From: an uncultured Bacteroidota bacterium
Lineage (GTDB): Bacteria; Bacteroidota; Bacteroidia; Chitinophagales; Chitinophagaceae
Direction of reading: 5' to 3'
Length of the DNA: 64,000 nucleotides
NCBI GenBank assembly: GCA_903905065.1
Contig: CAIVEW010000009.1
Coordinates: forward strand, 24,076 to 88,075
Shown here: one piece after another, positions 54,278 through 62,154 of the stretch
Position numbering within the stretch: the first letter of the stretch is position 1
Layout: each line of letters opens with the position of its first letter
Notes under the pieces: generated by a model
What the model was told of the DNA's origin: nothing
Database searches by the model: none
Seen by the model: the letters and a program-made list of their open reading frames with translations, nothing else
Made by a program: the position numbers and the translations under genes

Positions 54278-56923
54278 ATGGAATTAGCAAAGAATTTTCA
54301 GCATACAGCAGCGGAACTTAAATGGTATGCGCACTGGGAAAAATCAGGATATTTTAAGAGTGTGCCAGACGACCGTCCGCCTTATACTATTGTAATGCCG
54401 CCACCAAATGTAACCGGTGTGCTGCATATGGGCCATGCGCTAAATAATAGTGTGCAGGATATACTGATACGCCGCGCAAAAATGATGGGGTACAATACCT
54501 GCTGGGTGCCTGGCACAGACCATGCCTCTATTGCTACTGAAGCTAAGGTGGTGGGCATGCTGCGCGATAGAGGCATTGATAAGAAGACTATGCCCCGCGA
54601 TGAATTCCTGAAGTATGCCTGGGAATGGAAGGAGAAATATGGGGGTATCATATTGAAACAGCTTGAAAAACTGGGCTGCGCGCTCGATTGGGACCGCACA
54701 GATTTCACAATGGATGACGCTTACTATGCTGCGGTTATCAGGGTGTTCACTGATCTTTACGAAAAGGGTCTCATATACCGGGGCGTAAAGATGATAAACT
54801 GGGATCCAAAGGCAAAGACTGCTTTGAGCGATGAAGAGGTAATGCATAAGACGACCAACTCCAAGCTCTACTACGTGCGTTACAAATTGGACACTGATAA
54901 AGACGAATACATAACTGTTGCGACTGTACGCCCGGAGACGATCCTTGGTGATACTGCCGTTTGTGTGCATCCGGATGATGAACGTTATGCACACCTGGCC
55001 GGCAAGTACTGCTTTGTGCCGCTGATCAACCGCCGGATACCGATAATATTTGATGACTACATAGATAAGGAATTTGGTACGGGTGCGCTGAAGGTGACTC
55101 CGGCTCATGACATCAATGACTACAACCTGGGCCTGAAGCACGGCTTGCCGGTGATAGATACGTTGAATGACGATGGAACCATGAGTGAAGCTGCACAGCT
55201 TTATGTAGGGATGGACCGGTTCGCTACCCGTAAGAAAATAGTTGAAGACCTGAAGGCTGCCGGTAACCTTGTAAAAGAGGAAGACTACAGTAACCAGGTA
55301 GGGTATAGCGAGCGTACCAATGAGGTTATTGAGCCACGCCTCTCCATGCAATGGTGGTGCAATATGCAGGAACTGGCAAAACCTGCGCTGGAAGCAGTGA
55401 TGAGTGATGAGATAGAATTTCACCCGGCGAAGTTTAAGAACACCTACCGTCACTGGATGGGCGGCATAAAGGATTGGTGCATTAGCCGGCAACTGTGGTG
55501 GGGGCAGCGCATACCGGCATGGTATGACAGTGAAGGCGGACTCTATGTAGCGAAGACAAGTGAGGAAGCACACAAAGAGTATAGGGAAAAGAAACCCGAA
55601 TTAGCTGCAAAAAGCCCGGAGCTGAAGCAGGATGAAGATGTGCTGGATACCTGGTTTAGCAGCTGGTTATGGCCCATGGAGGTATTTGACTGGAATAATA
55701 ATCCGGGCAATAAAGACTTGAAATATTACTATCCCACCAGTACATTGGTAACTGCTCCCGAGATCATATTCTTTTGGGTGGCACGCATGATCATGGCGGG
55801 GTATGAGTATATGGGCGAGAAGCCTTTTGATAAGGTTTATTTCACTGGTATAGTACGCGACAAGCAGGGTCGGAAGATGAGTAAGTCGCTGGGTAACTCG
55901 CCTGATCTGCTGCAGATGATAGAAGACAGCGGCGCTGATGCTGTGCGTTTTAGTGTAATGATCTCGTCGCCTGCGGGCAATGATCTTCTGTTTGATGAGG
56001 GACAACTGGAGCAGGGCCGCAACTTTATCAATAAGATGTGGAACGCCATGAAGCTGGTAAAGAGCTGGGAAACCCGCACGGTTGATGGCCTTGAAGACAG
56101 CCAGGTGAAGTTTGCACTGGACTGGATGGATGCAAGGCTGGCACATGTATCGCAGGAACTGGCGGAGATGATAAAAGACTTTAGACTAAGCGAAGGGCTC
56201 AAGACTATATACTCCCTGATCTGGAATGATTTCTGCTCGTGGTACCTGGAGTGGGTGAAGCCCGGCATGGAGCAGCCCATATCAAGGAACGTGTATGACC
56301 GTGCAATTGCCATTTACGAACAACTGTTGCAACTGCTGCACCCGTATATGCCTTTCGTAACCGAAGAGATATACCACCTTATTAACGATCGGGAGGCAGG
56401 TGACGACCTCATCGTAAAACAATTACCCGTGTATGACACGGTGGATATCGGGATATTGGCCAGCGGAACGAAATTACAAGAGCTCGTAACTGCGGTAAGG
56501 GATACGAGGGTTAAGAACCAATTGAAGCCGAAGGACACAATAAAGCTTTGGATAGACACAACCCATCATGCTTTTTACGAAGGTGCGCAAGACATTCTAA
56601 GGCGCCAGGTGAATGCAGAACACGTAGGCTACGTAGGCACGGACGGACTACAATCTACCAGCGGGATGATCGCCATTGTGGTGCAGACTGATAAACTGTA
56701 CATAGAGGCGGCCGCAGCCACAATAGATACAGGTGCGCAAAAAGAGCAAATGCAGAAGGACCTCGATTATTTCAGGGGTTTTATTGCCAGCGTATCTAAG
56801 AAGCTGGACAATGAAAAATTTGTGGCCAATGCGAAGCCTGAAGTTATAGCTAATGAGCGCAAGAAGATGGCGGATGCCCAGGATAAAGTAAAGACGCTTG
56901 AGGAGAGCTTGGCCGTGATGTAG
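54278..56923 (+). CDS. valS: Valyl-tRNA synthetase
   Basis: 881 aa, full length. Class I synthetase charging tRNA(Val). The HIGH motif is HMGH at residues 50-53 (NVTGVLHMGHAL), and KMSKS is at 533-537 (GRKMSKSLGN). Editing-domain blocks TVRPETILGDTAVCVHPDDERY and FGTGALKVTPAHDINDYN are intact. The anticodon-binding domain (MDARLAHVSQELAEMI) and the C-terminal coiled-coil arm (KDLDYFRGFIASVSKKLDNEKF) are both present. It is monocistronic and convergent with a small lipoprotein gene 10 bases downstream. Confidence 0.97.
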   Translation: MELAKNFQHTAAELKWYAHWEKSGYFKSVPDDRPPYTIVMPPPNVTGVLHMGHALNNSVQDILIRRAKMMGYNTCWVPGTDHASIATEAKVVGMLRDRGIDKKTMPRDEFLKYAWEWKEKYGGIILKQLEKLGCALDWDRTDFTMDDAYYAAVIRVFTDLYEKGLIYRGVKMINWDPKAKTALSDEEVMHKTTNSKLYYVRYKLDTDKDEYITVATVRPETILGDTAVCVHPDDERYAHLAGKYCFVPLINRRIPIIFDDYIDKEFGTGALKVTPAHDINDYNLGLKHGLPVIDTLNDDGTMSEAAQLYVGMDRFATRKKIVEDLKAAGNLVKEEDYSNQVGYSERTNEVIEPRLSMQWWCNMQELAKPALEAVMSDEIEFHPAKFKNTYRHWMGGIKDWCISRQLWWGQRIPAWYDSEGGLYVAKTSEEAHKEYREKKPELAAKSPELKQDEDVLDTWFSSWLWPMEVFDWNNNPGNKDLKYYYPTSTLVTAPEIIFFWVARMIMAGYEYMGEKPFDKVYFTGIVRDKQGRKMSKSLGNSPDLLQMIEDSGADAVRFSVMISSPAGNDLLFDEGQLEQGRNFINKMWNAMKLVKSWETRTVDGLEDSQVKFALDWMDARLAHVSQELAEMIKDFRLSEGLKTIYSLIWNDFCSWYLEWVKPGMEQPISRNVYDRAIAIYEQLLQLLHPYMPFVTEEIYHLINDREAGDDLIVKQLPVYDTVDIGILASGTKLQELVTAVRDTRVKNQLKPKDTIKLWIDTTHHAFYEGAQDILRRQVNAEHVGYVGTDGLQSTSGMIAIVVQTDKLYIEAAAATIDTGAQKEQMQKDLDYFRGFIASVSKKLDNEKFVANAKPEVIANERKKMADAQDKVKTLEESLAVM

Positions 56924-56933
56924 GGTGTATTGC

Positions 56934-57431
56934 TTATTGCCTGGTACCAGTTAGATGAATTTCGTTGACGGCATAGTGTAGAACGAGCCATTCGTAAGAA
57001 AGCGTGGCATTATCACTATTTATGTTTAGCTCCACGTCTATTCCTATACCTGTATGACACTCCGTACGCAAAGAATAATTTGAGTTATTGGGAACTAATA
57101 CAAGTGTATCAGGAGAGTAACCATTGTATGGAAATCCGCAGACTGTTTCATCAATAAGATTTTTCACAACTAGAGCGTTACTGTCAGAACTTATTGTCAT
57201 CGAAAGATTAGTGATGTTGAAGATTGAATCAGCTAAACTGTCGGTCACAACAGTAAAGCTATCTATTCCGGAATATACTGTATGAGATACGGAAATATAA
57301 TAGAATTTTTTTTCGTATCCGTTAAAAACCCAGGTATTTGAATTTTTCGATTTCTTGCAGCTGCCCGAAAGAAGAAAAAAGATCAGCAGAGCAAGGATCC
57401 ATTGAAAATTTTTTCCGTCAGATAAGATCAT
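56934..57431 (-). CDS. Hypothetical lipoprotein (165 aa)
   Basis: From ATG 57431 the product begins MILSDGKNFQWILALLIFFL with lipobox LSGSC (Cys24), so it is a predicted lipoprotein. The mature part is beta-rich, with no recognised family. A 176-aa frame starts at 57464, but the later ATG gives a proper signal peptide. TATTTTTG (8/8) lies about 35-45 bases upstream. It is convergent with valS. Confidence 0.65.
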   Translation of the reverse strand: MILSDGKNFQWILALLIFFLLSGSCKKSKNSNTWVFNGYEKKFYYISVSHTVYSGIDSFTVVTDSLADSIFNITNLSMTISSDSNALVVKNLIDETVCGFPYNGYSPDTLVLVPNNSNYSLRTECHTGIGIDVELNINSDNATLSYEWLVLHYAVNEIHLTGTRQ

Positions 57432-57628
57432 AGGTCGTGGTTGATAATAGATAAATATACACACAAAAATAACAAACGTTATAATCCTTTAAATATTTCA
57501 ATCGATATTTGTCGATTCTATTCCCCTTTTATATTGGCCTTTCCCCAAATAGCTATAAAATAATTTTGCAATACAGCAAACAGGTATTATCATTGCTGTA
57601 TAAATTTTTCGATAGGACAAGCAATCAT

Positions 57629-58825
57629 ATGAAGAAAATATTTTACGTATTTGTACTGTCATTATTTTTTAGCCCTTTTTTGGGCATATCACAGGGCATC
57701 ACCGACCACAACAATAACGATCTTTATACAACGCTGAACAGCAGGTGTTCATTCGCATTTGGCAGTAACTATGCGAGTGTTTCGGTTGGCCTTTTCTACG
57801 ACAGTACAGAAAACGCTTTTACTGACGGCAATGGTCCGCATTCTGCCCACTCAAAAGCCGTCATCATTAGTTTAGGTATCGTTGATTTTAACTCTGACCT
57901 GAATAAGTTTTTCACACAGGCCAACCAGCCCACTGTTACGTTCAGCGTAGGCCATGCTTTTCATTCCGTTACCAATTTTATTAACTGGGATGAAGCCCGC
58001 ACTGCGAAGCGCGACTTCCTTGGCGCTGTGGACCGTGAACTATACCTGGGTCTGTTTTTCAACAAGAGCTTTATCACTTATTATGATACGTTGCGCAAGG
58101 AAATTTCCGACCAGTCGTTAGGTAATTACAACAGCGCTTCCCTTCTTGATTTTGATAAGTTTATTACTTATGGCTTCAAGGCAGACTACAACATGTACTA
58201 TACCCGTTGGCTCACCGTGGCGCTAACTGGTACTGTTCAGCGCGGATATGCACAACCATTTGCCGATTTCCAGAACGGGCCGTTTACCGCGTACAGTGCA
58301 CAGAACAACGTATATGGCGCCAATGACCTCGCTGGAAGAGTAGGCGGGGACATTAACCAGCGTGTGATGGATGCGCGTTTCAGCATCGCCACGCCTGTTT
58401 TTGTACGGGCAATATACCGAAGCGTGGCTGACCTGGACAAAGAAGACAAAGCGGAAGCAACCGCAAGGGCTTCAAGACGAACTATCCGCGACATATGGGG
58501 CCGGCTGTTTGTTATGCCATTCTTTGCCACAGACGGCTGGTCGAACAATAACTGGCACAATGAGGTAGGGGGCTCCATAAATTTCCTGCAAACTTCTTAT
58601 GGCGGCAGCAACTCTAAGATAGCGTCTAATGAGGGCATAGGCATTGACTGGCAATCGGGAGCTGGTACGCGTAACGGATGGAGCGGCCCGATCTATTATG
58701 TAGTAGGTCGGCTGAATATCGGGAACTCTCCCGATCACGGGAGAAGGAAGTATGTAGCCCGTGATAAGGACGACTCCGAAGCACCTGAGCCTGCTCCGAT
58801 AAAGGAAAAAGGCGACAAAGAATAG
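57629..58825 (+). CDS. Hypothetical exported protein (398 aa)
   Basis: From ATG 57629 a clean signal peptide is seen (MKKIFYVFVLSLFFSPFLGI then SQG). The longer frame from 57509 would place 40 odd residues before it and is rejected. The mature protein is rich in aromatic residues and alternating strands (FAFGSNYASVSVGLFYD, YYTRWLTVALTGTVQRGYAQPF, EVGGSINFLQTSYGGSN). Its last ~25 residues are highly charged. A soluble periplasmic or outer-membrane-associated beta protein is plausible. No named family was recognised. Confidence 0.7.
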   Translation: MKKIFYVFVLSLFFSPFLGISQGITDHNNNDLYTTLNSRCSFAFGSNYASVSVGLFYDSTENAFTDGNGPHSAHSKAVIISLGIVDFNSDLNKFFTQANQPTVTFSVGHAFHSVTNFINWDEARTAKRDFLGAVDRELYLGLFFNKSFITYYDTLRKEISDQSLGNYNSASLLDFDKFITYGFKADYNMYYTRWLTVALTGTVQRGYAQPFADFQNGPFTAYSAQNNVYGANDLAGRVGGDINQRVMDARFSIATPVFVRAIYRSVADLDKEDKAEATARASRRTIRDIWGRLFVMPFFATDGWSNNNWHNEVGGSINFLQTSYGGSNSKIASNEGIGIDWQSGAGTRNGWSGPIYYVVGRLNIGNSPDHGRRKYVARDKDDSEAPEPAPIKEKGDKE

Positions 58826-58826
58826 G

Positions 58827-58955
58827 TTAGCCCCAAAGCAGAACGCCGAGAGCTACGGCCAGGCAAATGCCCCCGAGAAGTATAAACAGGATAGACTTAT
58901 ATAGTTTTTCTTTCGGGATATTTTCCCAGTTCAGGATATTCTTCCAGATTTTCAT
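58827..58955 (-). CDS. Small single-pass membrane protein (42 aa)
   Basis: ATG 58955 to TAA 58827: 42 residues. A tryptophan- and lysine-containing N-terminus (MKIWKNILNWENIPKEKLYK) is followed by one membrane helix (SILFILLGGICLAVALGVLL) and a terminal WG. The amphipathic-then-hydrophobic layout is convincing for a small inner-membrane protein. It lies just beyond the terminator (58965-59000) of the leftward lipoprotein gene, so it needs its own promoter, which is not obvious. It ends two bases from the convergent gene's stop. Confidence 0.5.
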   Translation of the reverse strand: MKIWKNILNWENIPKEKLYKSILFILLGGICLAVALGVLLWG

Positions 58956-58964
58956 ATTCAATTG

Positions 58965-59000
58965 AAAAAACCATCCCGATTAGAATCGGGATGGTTTTCT
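58965..59000 (-). terminator. Bidirectional intrinsic terminator
   Basis: Stem ACCATCCCGATT / AATCGGGATGGT (58970-58995) around a 2-base centre. On the minus strand it is followed by TTTTTTC, and on the plus strand by TTTTCTATTTTT. It ends the leftward lipoprotein gene (stop at 59014). It could also stop rightward transcripts from the 57629 gene. Confidence 0.85.
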
Positions 59001-59013
59001 ATTTTTAAGAGTT

Positions 59014-59901
59014 TTATTTTTTAGTAGTATCTGTTTTCGCTGCTGCTGGTGCTGCAGGGCTTACCTCTCCCGCAGACAGGTTGAATTCCCTTGAGGCAGC
59101 CGTCATTGGGCCATCAACTGGCTTACCGTCTTTGTCCATCAGCGAAAGTGCCACTTTACATTTACCCAGGCCCAGGTTTTGAATGAAGTGGGGTTCCCAC
59201 TTATCGATAGTTGTAGTTAGCTGCTGGGCTGGTATTGTTTCATTGCTGATCTCGGCCTTCACCTTATAGCCATCTGTTGCGAGGCTGCAGTTCCATACAT
59301 AGAAATCAAGAAGCACATTGGTCACGTCCTTGCCCATATAGTCTCCTTTGGGGCGGCTATAGAACAGCATTGGCGTTTTTGGGTCATCAAGCTTCTTAAG
59401 ATTCCCTTTTTCATCGATCTTAAAGTGATATACCACAGCGGCCTCCTTGGTCTTTAAAGACTCGTGGTATGAGCGGGAGAGGAAAGCCATAAGGTAGTGC
59501 TCCTTGCCATCGTTTGGCAGTGTTACTTCATTTTTAGGTTCATAAAGGGCTTTGTAAGCACCATTGTCAAGAATAAAGTGGATATGCTGGCCCTTGTCGG
59601 AATTATTGCACATTTTAGTGCCGTTATCGCTGGTTTGCATTTTTAGTTCGTAGTTCTTTACATCGAAAGAGAAAGAAACCTTTGCCGAGTCTTTGCCTAC
59701 TTTCTCGGCCTTTACGGAGGCTATGCTTAAAGCAGCACCCGGAAAATCAGGGGAGGGGGTAACGGAGGCAAGTGATACGGGCTTGAGTGCTACCACTGAA
59801 TCCTGGGTGGCAGCCTTGTCTTTGCTGTTGTCGCTGCTGCCGCAGGATGCGGAGAACAGCGCAACGCAGGCAACCGGTATTAATAGTGCATGTTTTTTCA
59901 T
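59014..59901 (-). CDS. Hypothetical lipoprotein (295 aa)
   Basis: Signal peptide with lipobox FSASC (Cys20), then a Ser/Asp-rich linker. The main domain contains HIHFILDNGAYKALYEP and KEHYLMAFLSRSYHESLK. These resemble the DUF4399-like 'H-H---D' pattern seen in small secreted domains, but I do not assign a family. The C-terminus is Ala/Pro/Lys-rich and disordered. A TACTTTTG box (8/8) at 59918-59925 lies 16 bases before the ATG. It is followed by a strong terminator. Confidence 0.75.
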   Translation of the reverse strand: MKKHALLIPVACVALFSASCGSSDNSKDKAATQDSVVALKPVSLASVTPSPDFPGAALSIASVKAEKVGKDSAKVSFSFDVKNYELKMQTSDNGTKMCNNSDKGQHIHFILDNGAYKALYEPKNEVTLPNDGKEHYLMAFLSRSYHESLKTKEAAVVYHFKIDEKGNLKKLDDPKTPMLFYSRPKGDYMGKDVTNVLLDFYVWNCSLATDGYKVKAEISNETIPAQQLTTTIDKWEPHFIQNLGLGKCKVALSLMDKDGKPVDGPMTAASREFNLSAGEVSPAAPAAAKTDTTKK

Positions 59902-60032
59902 GATATAATATTTTTTTCAAAAGTAGTATTAAATCGGTAATCTAAATTTAATGGAATAGTTTTTATTTAAAATAGGCTATTGACTGAAAAAAGCCGACCT
60001 TTAGAGTAACCAAAAAATGTTGATAGATAAAT

Positions 60033-60479
60033 ATGTGGCAAGAAACACAAGGTAAAAAAGACAAGGAAAAGGCGAAAGCCAAAAACAAACAGGAGAAGGC
60101 GCATAAGAAAGAAGAAAGAAAGGCCAACAACAATAAGGGCAAGAGCCTGGACTCTATGCTGGCCTATGTGGACGAGAACGGTAACCTTTCGGACTCACCG
60201 CCGGACCCAACCAAGAAGAAGGAAATAAACCTGGAAGACATACAGATAGGTGCTGCAAAACAGCGCCCTATAGATCCTGCAGATATTCTGAGGACAGGGG
60301 TAGTGACATTTTTTAATGATGCAAAAGGATACGGATTTATCAACGATCTCAAAAGCCAGGAGAGTGTGTTTGTACACATCAACCAGGTTTCTGAGCCAAT
60401 AAAGGAGCGTGACAGAGTGACTTTTGAAACCGAGATGGGACCTAAGGGCCTGAATGCGATCAAAGTGAAGAAAGCATAG
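60033..60479 (+). CDS. Cold-shock-domain protein with lysine-rich N-terminal extension
   Basis: 148 aa. Residues 1-45 are almost entirely Lys/Glu/Asn/Gln (KKDKEKAKAKNKQEKAHKK) and likely disordered and basic. A short linker leads to a C-terminal cold-shock domain (about residues 86-148): RTGVVTFFNDAKGYGFIND carries RNP1, VFVHINQV carries RNP2. Classic Csp proteins are ~65-70 aa; this is the extended form frequent in Bacteroidota. It probably binds single-stranded RNA, with the basic tail adding affinity. An intrinsic terminator follows at 60601, about 120 bases downstream. Confidence 0.85.
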   Translation: MWQETQGKKDKEKAKAKNKQEKAHKKEERKANNNKGKSLDSMLAYVDENGNLSDSPPDPTKKKEINLEDIQIGAAKQRPIDPADILRTGVVTFFNDAKGYGFINDLKSQESVFVHINQVSEPIKERDRVTFETEMGPKGLNAIKVKKA

Positions 60480-60482
60480 AAG

Positions 60483-60517
60483 CCTCACCCCGGCCCTCTC
60501 CCAAGGAGAGGGTGAGG
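60483..60517. repeat. Imperfect palindrome CCTCACCC...GGGTGAGG
   Basis: CCTCACC-CCGGC-CCTCTCC, CAA, GGAGAGGGTGAGG: the right arm pairs with the left arm once its CCGGC insert is looped out. It resembles a REP-like dispersed element known from many bacterial genomes. It sits between the cold-shock gene and its terminator. Confidence 0.55.
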
Positions 60518-60600
60518 TCGAATGAGCTATGTGGTGTTGGGTGACTTCAAAAAAATGATTTTAAAGTTAGAGCCCCTGTGGGCGTAATAATATTTAATCG

Positions 60601-60631
60601 AATTTCCGGGTTTCTCCGGAAATTTTTTTTG
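60601..60631 (+). terminator. Rho-independent terminator after the cold-shock gene
   Basis: Stem AATTTCCGG / CCGGAAATT with a 6-base loop (60601-60624), followed by TTTTTTG. It is 120 bases past the cold-shock stop, leaving a long 3' UTR containing the CCTCACCC palindrome. Confidence 0.85.
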
Positions 60632-60654
60632 TTTTGAAGGGTGGGGCATGCCAG

Positions 60655-60819
60655 CTACTTATTAGCGGTTGTTTTTGAATAGCCATTGTGGCTAAGGTTA
60701 GCGCTTGCGCCCTTGCTACTGAACACAAACAAGCCCATTACTATTATCAGTGATAAAATGAGGATGATGCGCTGAGTGATGATGTCTTGATTTCTTTGCC
60801 TTAGTATTGGTTTCAACAT
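60655..60819 (-). CDS. Candidate small membrane protein (54 aa)
   Basis: ATG 60819 to TAG 60655. A basic, polar N-terminus (MLKPILRQRNQDIITQR) is followed by one hydrophobic helix (IILILSLIIVMGLFVFS). A short hydrophilic tail (SKGASANLSHNGYSKT) follows. Charge distribution fits an N-in single-pass protein. No family is recognised and no clear CFB box precedes it. It is the only frame of note between the cold-shock and DUF58 genes. Confidence 0.4.
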   Translation of the reverse strand: MLKPILRQRNQDIITQRIILILSLIIVMGLFVFSSKGASANLSHNGYSKTTANK

Positions 60820-61000
60820 AATTCCCGGTTTTAAAATGATTATTTTTTGGGAATTGTGGTATAAAAACTGTGCCGGAAGGGCCGAACATCAACTTTTATT
60901 TGTCTTGAATGTGGCAGATACATTCCGAGTGAGCTAAAAAAACTCCTGGTTTGAAATCGGTGCTTTGGCAGATTTTCAGAAAATTTTAAGTATTTGGGTC

Positions 61001-61032
61001 TTGCGTAATAACCGTTGCAAAGGTTACATTTG
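61001..61032 (+). promoter_or_regulatory. CFB promoter TTG-N21-TACATTTG for the bat cluster
   Basis: TTG (61001-61003), 21-base spacer, TACATTTG (61025-61032, 8/8). It is the only full promoter ahead of DUF58 and probably drives DUF58, the BatD-like gene and batA. Confidence 0.6.
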
Positions 61033-61129
61033 TGAAGGTTAATTTGATTCCGATAGCCATTGGGAGAAGATGTGCAAATTTGAAAATGATGATCTTCGCG
61101 GGTTCTACTGTTTGTCAGTGATCGTGCGG

Positions 61130-61160
61130 ACTTACGACTTATTACTTACGACTTACGACT
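61130..61160. repeat. ACTTACGACT short direct repeats
   Basis: ACTTACGACT occurs at 61130-61139 and again at 61144-61153, and a further TTACGACT overlaps at 61153-61160. It lies directly before the DUF58 ATG, inside the predicted leader. Confidence 0.6.
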
Positions 61161-61166
61161 AAGAAA

Positions 61167-62054
61167 ATGACAACTGCTGAAATACTAAAAAAGGTAAGGC
61201 GGATAGAAATAAAAACGAAGGGGCTGAGCAATCACATCTTCGCCGGGGAGTATCATTCTACTTTCAAGGGCAGGGGTATGTCGTTCAGCGAAGTGCGGGA
61301 ATATATGCCGGGCGATGACGTGAAATTCATTGACTGGAACGTGACGGCGCGTTTTTCAACGCCATTTGTAAAGGTATTTGAAGAGGAGCGGGAGCTGATC
61401 GTAATGTTGTTGGTGGACATCAGTGGCAGTTCGCTTTTCGGTACACAGAAGCAGCTAAAGCGTGAGCTGATAGCGGAACTGGGCGCCGTGCTTTGTTTTT
61501 CGGCTACCACAAACAATGATAAGGTGGGCGTGATCTTCTTCAGTGACAAGATAGAGAAGTATATACCGCCAAAGAAAGGTAAGGGGCACATATTGCATAT
61601 CATTCGTGAGTTGATAGCACTGGAGCCGCATGCAGCGCAACCAGACAGCGACAGGAAGGAAACAACGAATGTGACGGTGCCGCTGGAATTCCTGAACAAT
61701 GTGCTTAAGAAACGGACGATAACATTTGTACTCAGTGATTTTGTAAGTCAGCCATACGACCAAGCATTGCAACTGGCCGCAAGGAAGCATGACTTAATCG
61801 GCATACATATTTATGATAAGTATGACAAAGAAATGCCGCAAGCAGGGCTGGTGCAGGTTATGGACGCAGAGAGTGGTAAAACTTTCTGGGTGGATACAGA
61901 CAATAAAACAGTGAGAACAAACTATGCCAAGGCATACGACGCGCAGCAGAAATACTGTGTGCACTCTTTCAGGAAAAGTGGGGCCTCTTTGTTGCACTTG
62001 CGTACGGATGAGGATTATGTAAAGGTGCTGCAGGGATATTTCAAGGGAAGGTGA
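61167..62054 (+). CDS. DUF58 domain protein (bat/MoxR-associated)
   Basis: 295 aa. VRRIEIKTKGLSNHIFAGEYHSTFKGRGMSFSEVREYMPGDDVKFIDWNVTAR is the DUF58 core, followed by a VWA-like fold (LLVDISGSSLFG). This carries a MIDAS-type DxSxS motif (Asp-Ile-Ser-Gly-Ser). DUF58 proteins act with MoxR-type AAA+ ATPases and VWA proteins in envelope or metalloprotein maturation complexes. No moxR gene lies directly upstream here, though it often does in related clusters. ATG 61167 gives the usual N-terminus. Confidence 0.88.
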   Translation: MTTAEILKKVRRIEIKTKGLSNHIFAGEYHSTFKGRGMSFSEVREYMPGDDVKFIDWNVTARFSTPFVKVFEEERELIVMLLVDISGSSLFGTQKQLKRELIAELGAVLCFSATTNNDKVGVIFFSDKIEKYIPPKKGKGHILHIIRELIALEPHAAQPDSDRKETTNVTVPLEFLNNVLKKRTITFVLSDFVSQPYDQALQLAARKHDLIGIHIYDKYDKEMPQAGLVQVMDAESGKTFWVDTDNKTVRTNYAKAYDAQQKYCVHSFRKSGASLLHLRTDEDYVKVLQGYFKGR

Positions 62055-62056
62055 CC

Positions 62057-62153
62057 AATTTGAAAACCTGCCTGCCGGCAGGCAAGTGTGCAAATTTGAA
62101 AATTTGAAAATGTCCGGAGTAATACAAATAATTTGAAAATTTGAAAATTTGAA
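62057..62153. repeat. Six AATTTGAA octamers plus a 16-bp palindrome
   Basis: AATTTGAA at 62057, 62093, 62101, 62130, 62138 and 62146, the last two tracts in perfect tandem. The palindrome TGCCTGCCGGCAGGCA occupies 62069-62084. They fill the whole gap between the DUF58 and BatD-like genes. The tract runs to one base before ATG 62155. A seventh octamer lies at 61077. Confidence 0.8.
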
Positions 62154-62154
62154 G

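Larger units (their letters stand above)
60820..61166. other. Gene-free region upstream of the bat cluster
   Basis: 347 bases without a credible frame. It holds a full promoter (61001-61032), one AATTTGAA octamer (61077-61084) and three copies of TTACGAC (61130-61160), the last six bases before the DUF58 start region. The leader between promoter and ATG 61167 is about 130 bases. Confidence 0.5.

Noticed and set aside
54440..55573. 377-aa leftward frame inside valS
   Set aside because: Fully antisense to a complete valyl-tRNA synthetase with intact motifs, with no recognisable product.
57509..57628. 40-residue N-terminal extension of the 398-aa exported protein
   Set aside because: It places a random-looking stretch before a clean signal peptide that begins at ATG 57629.
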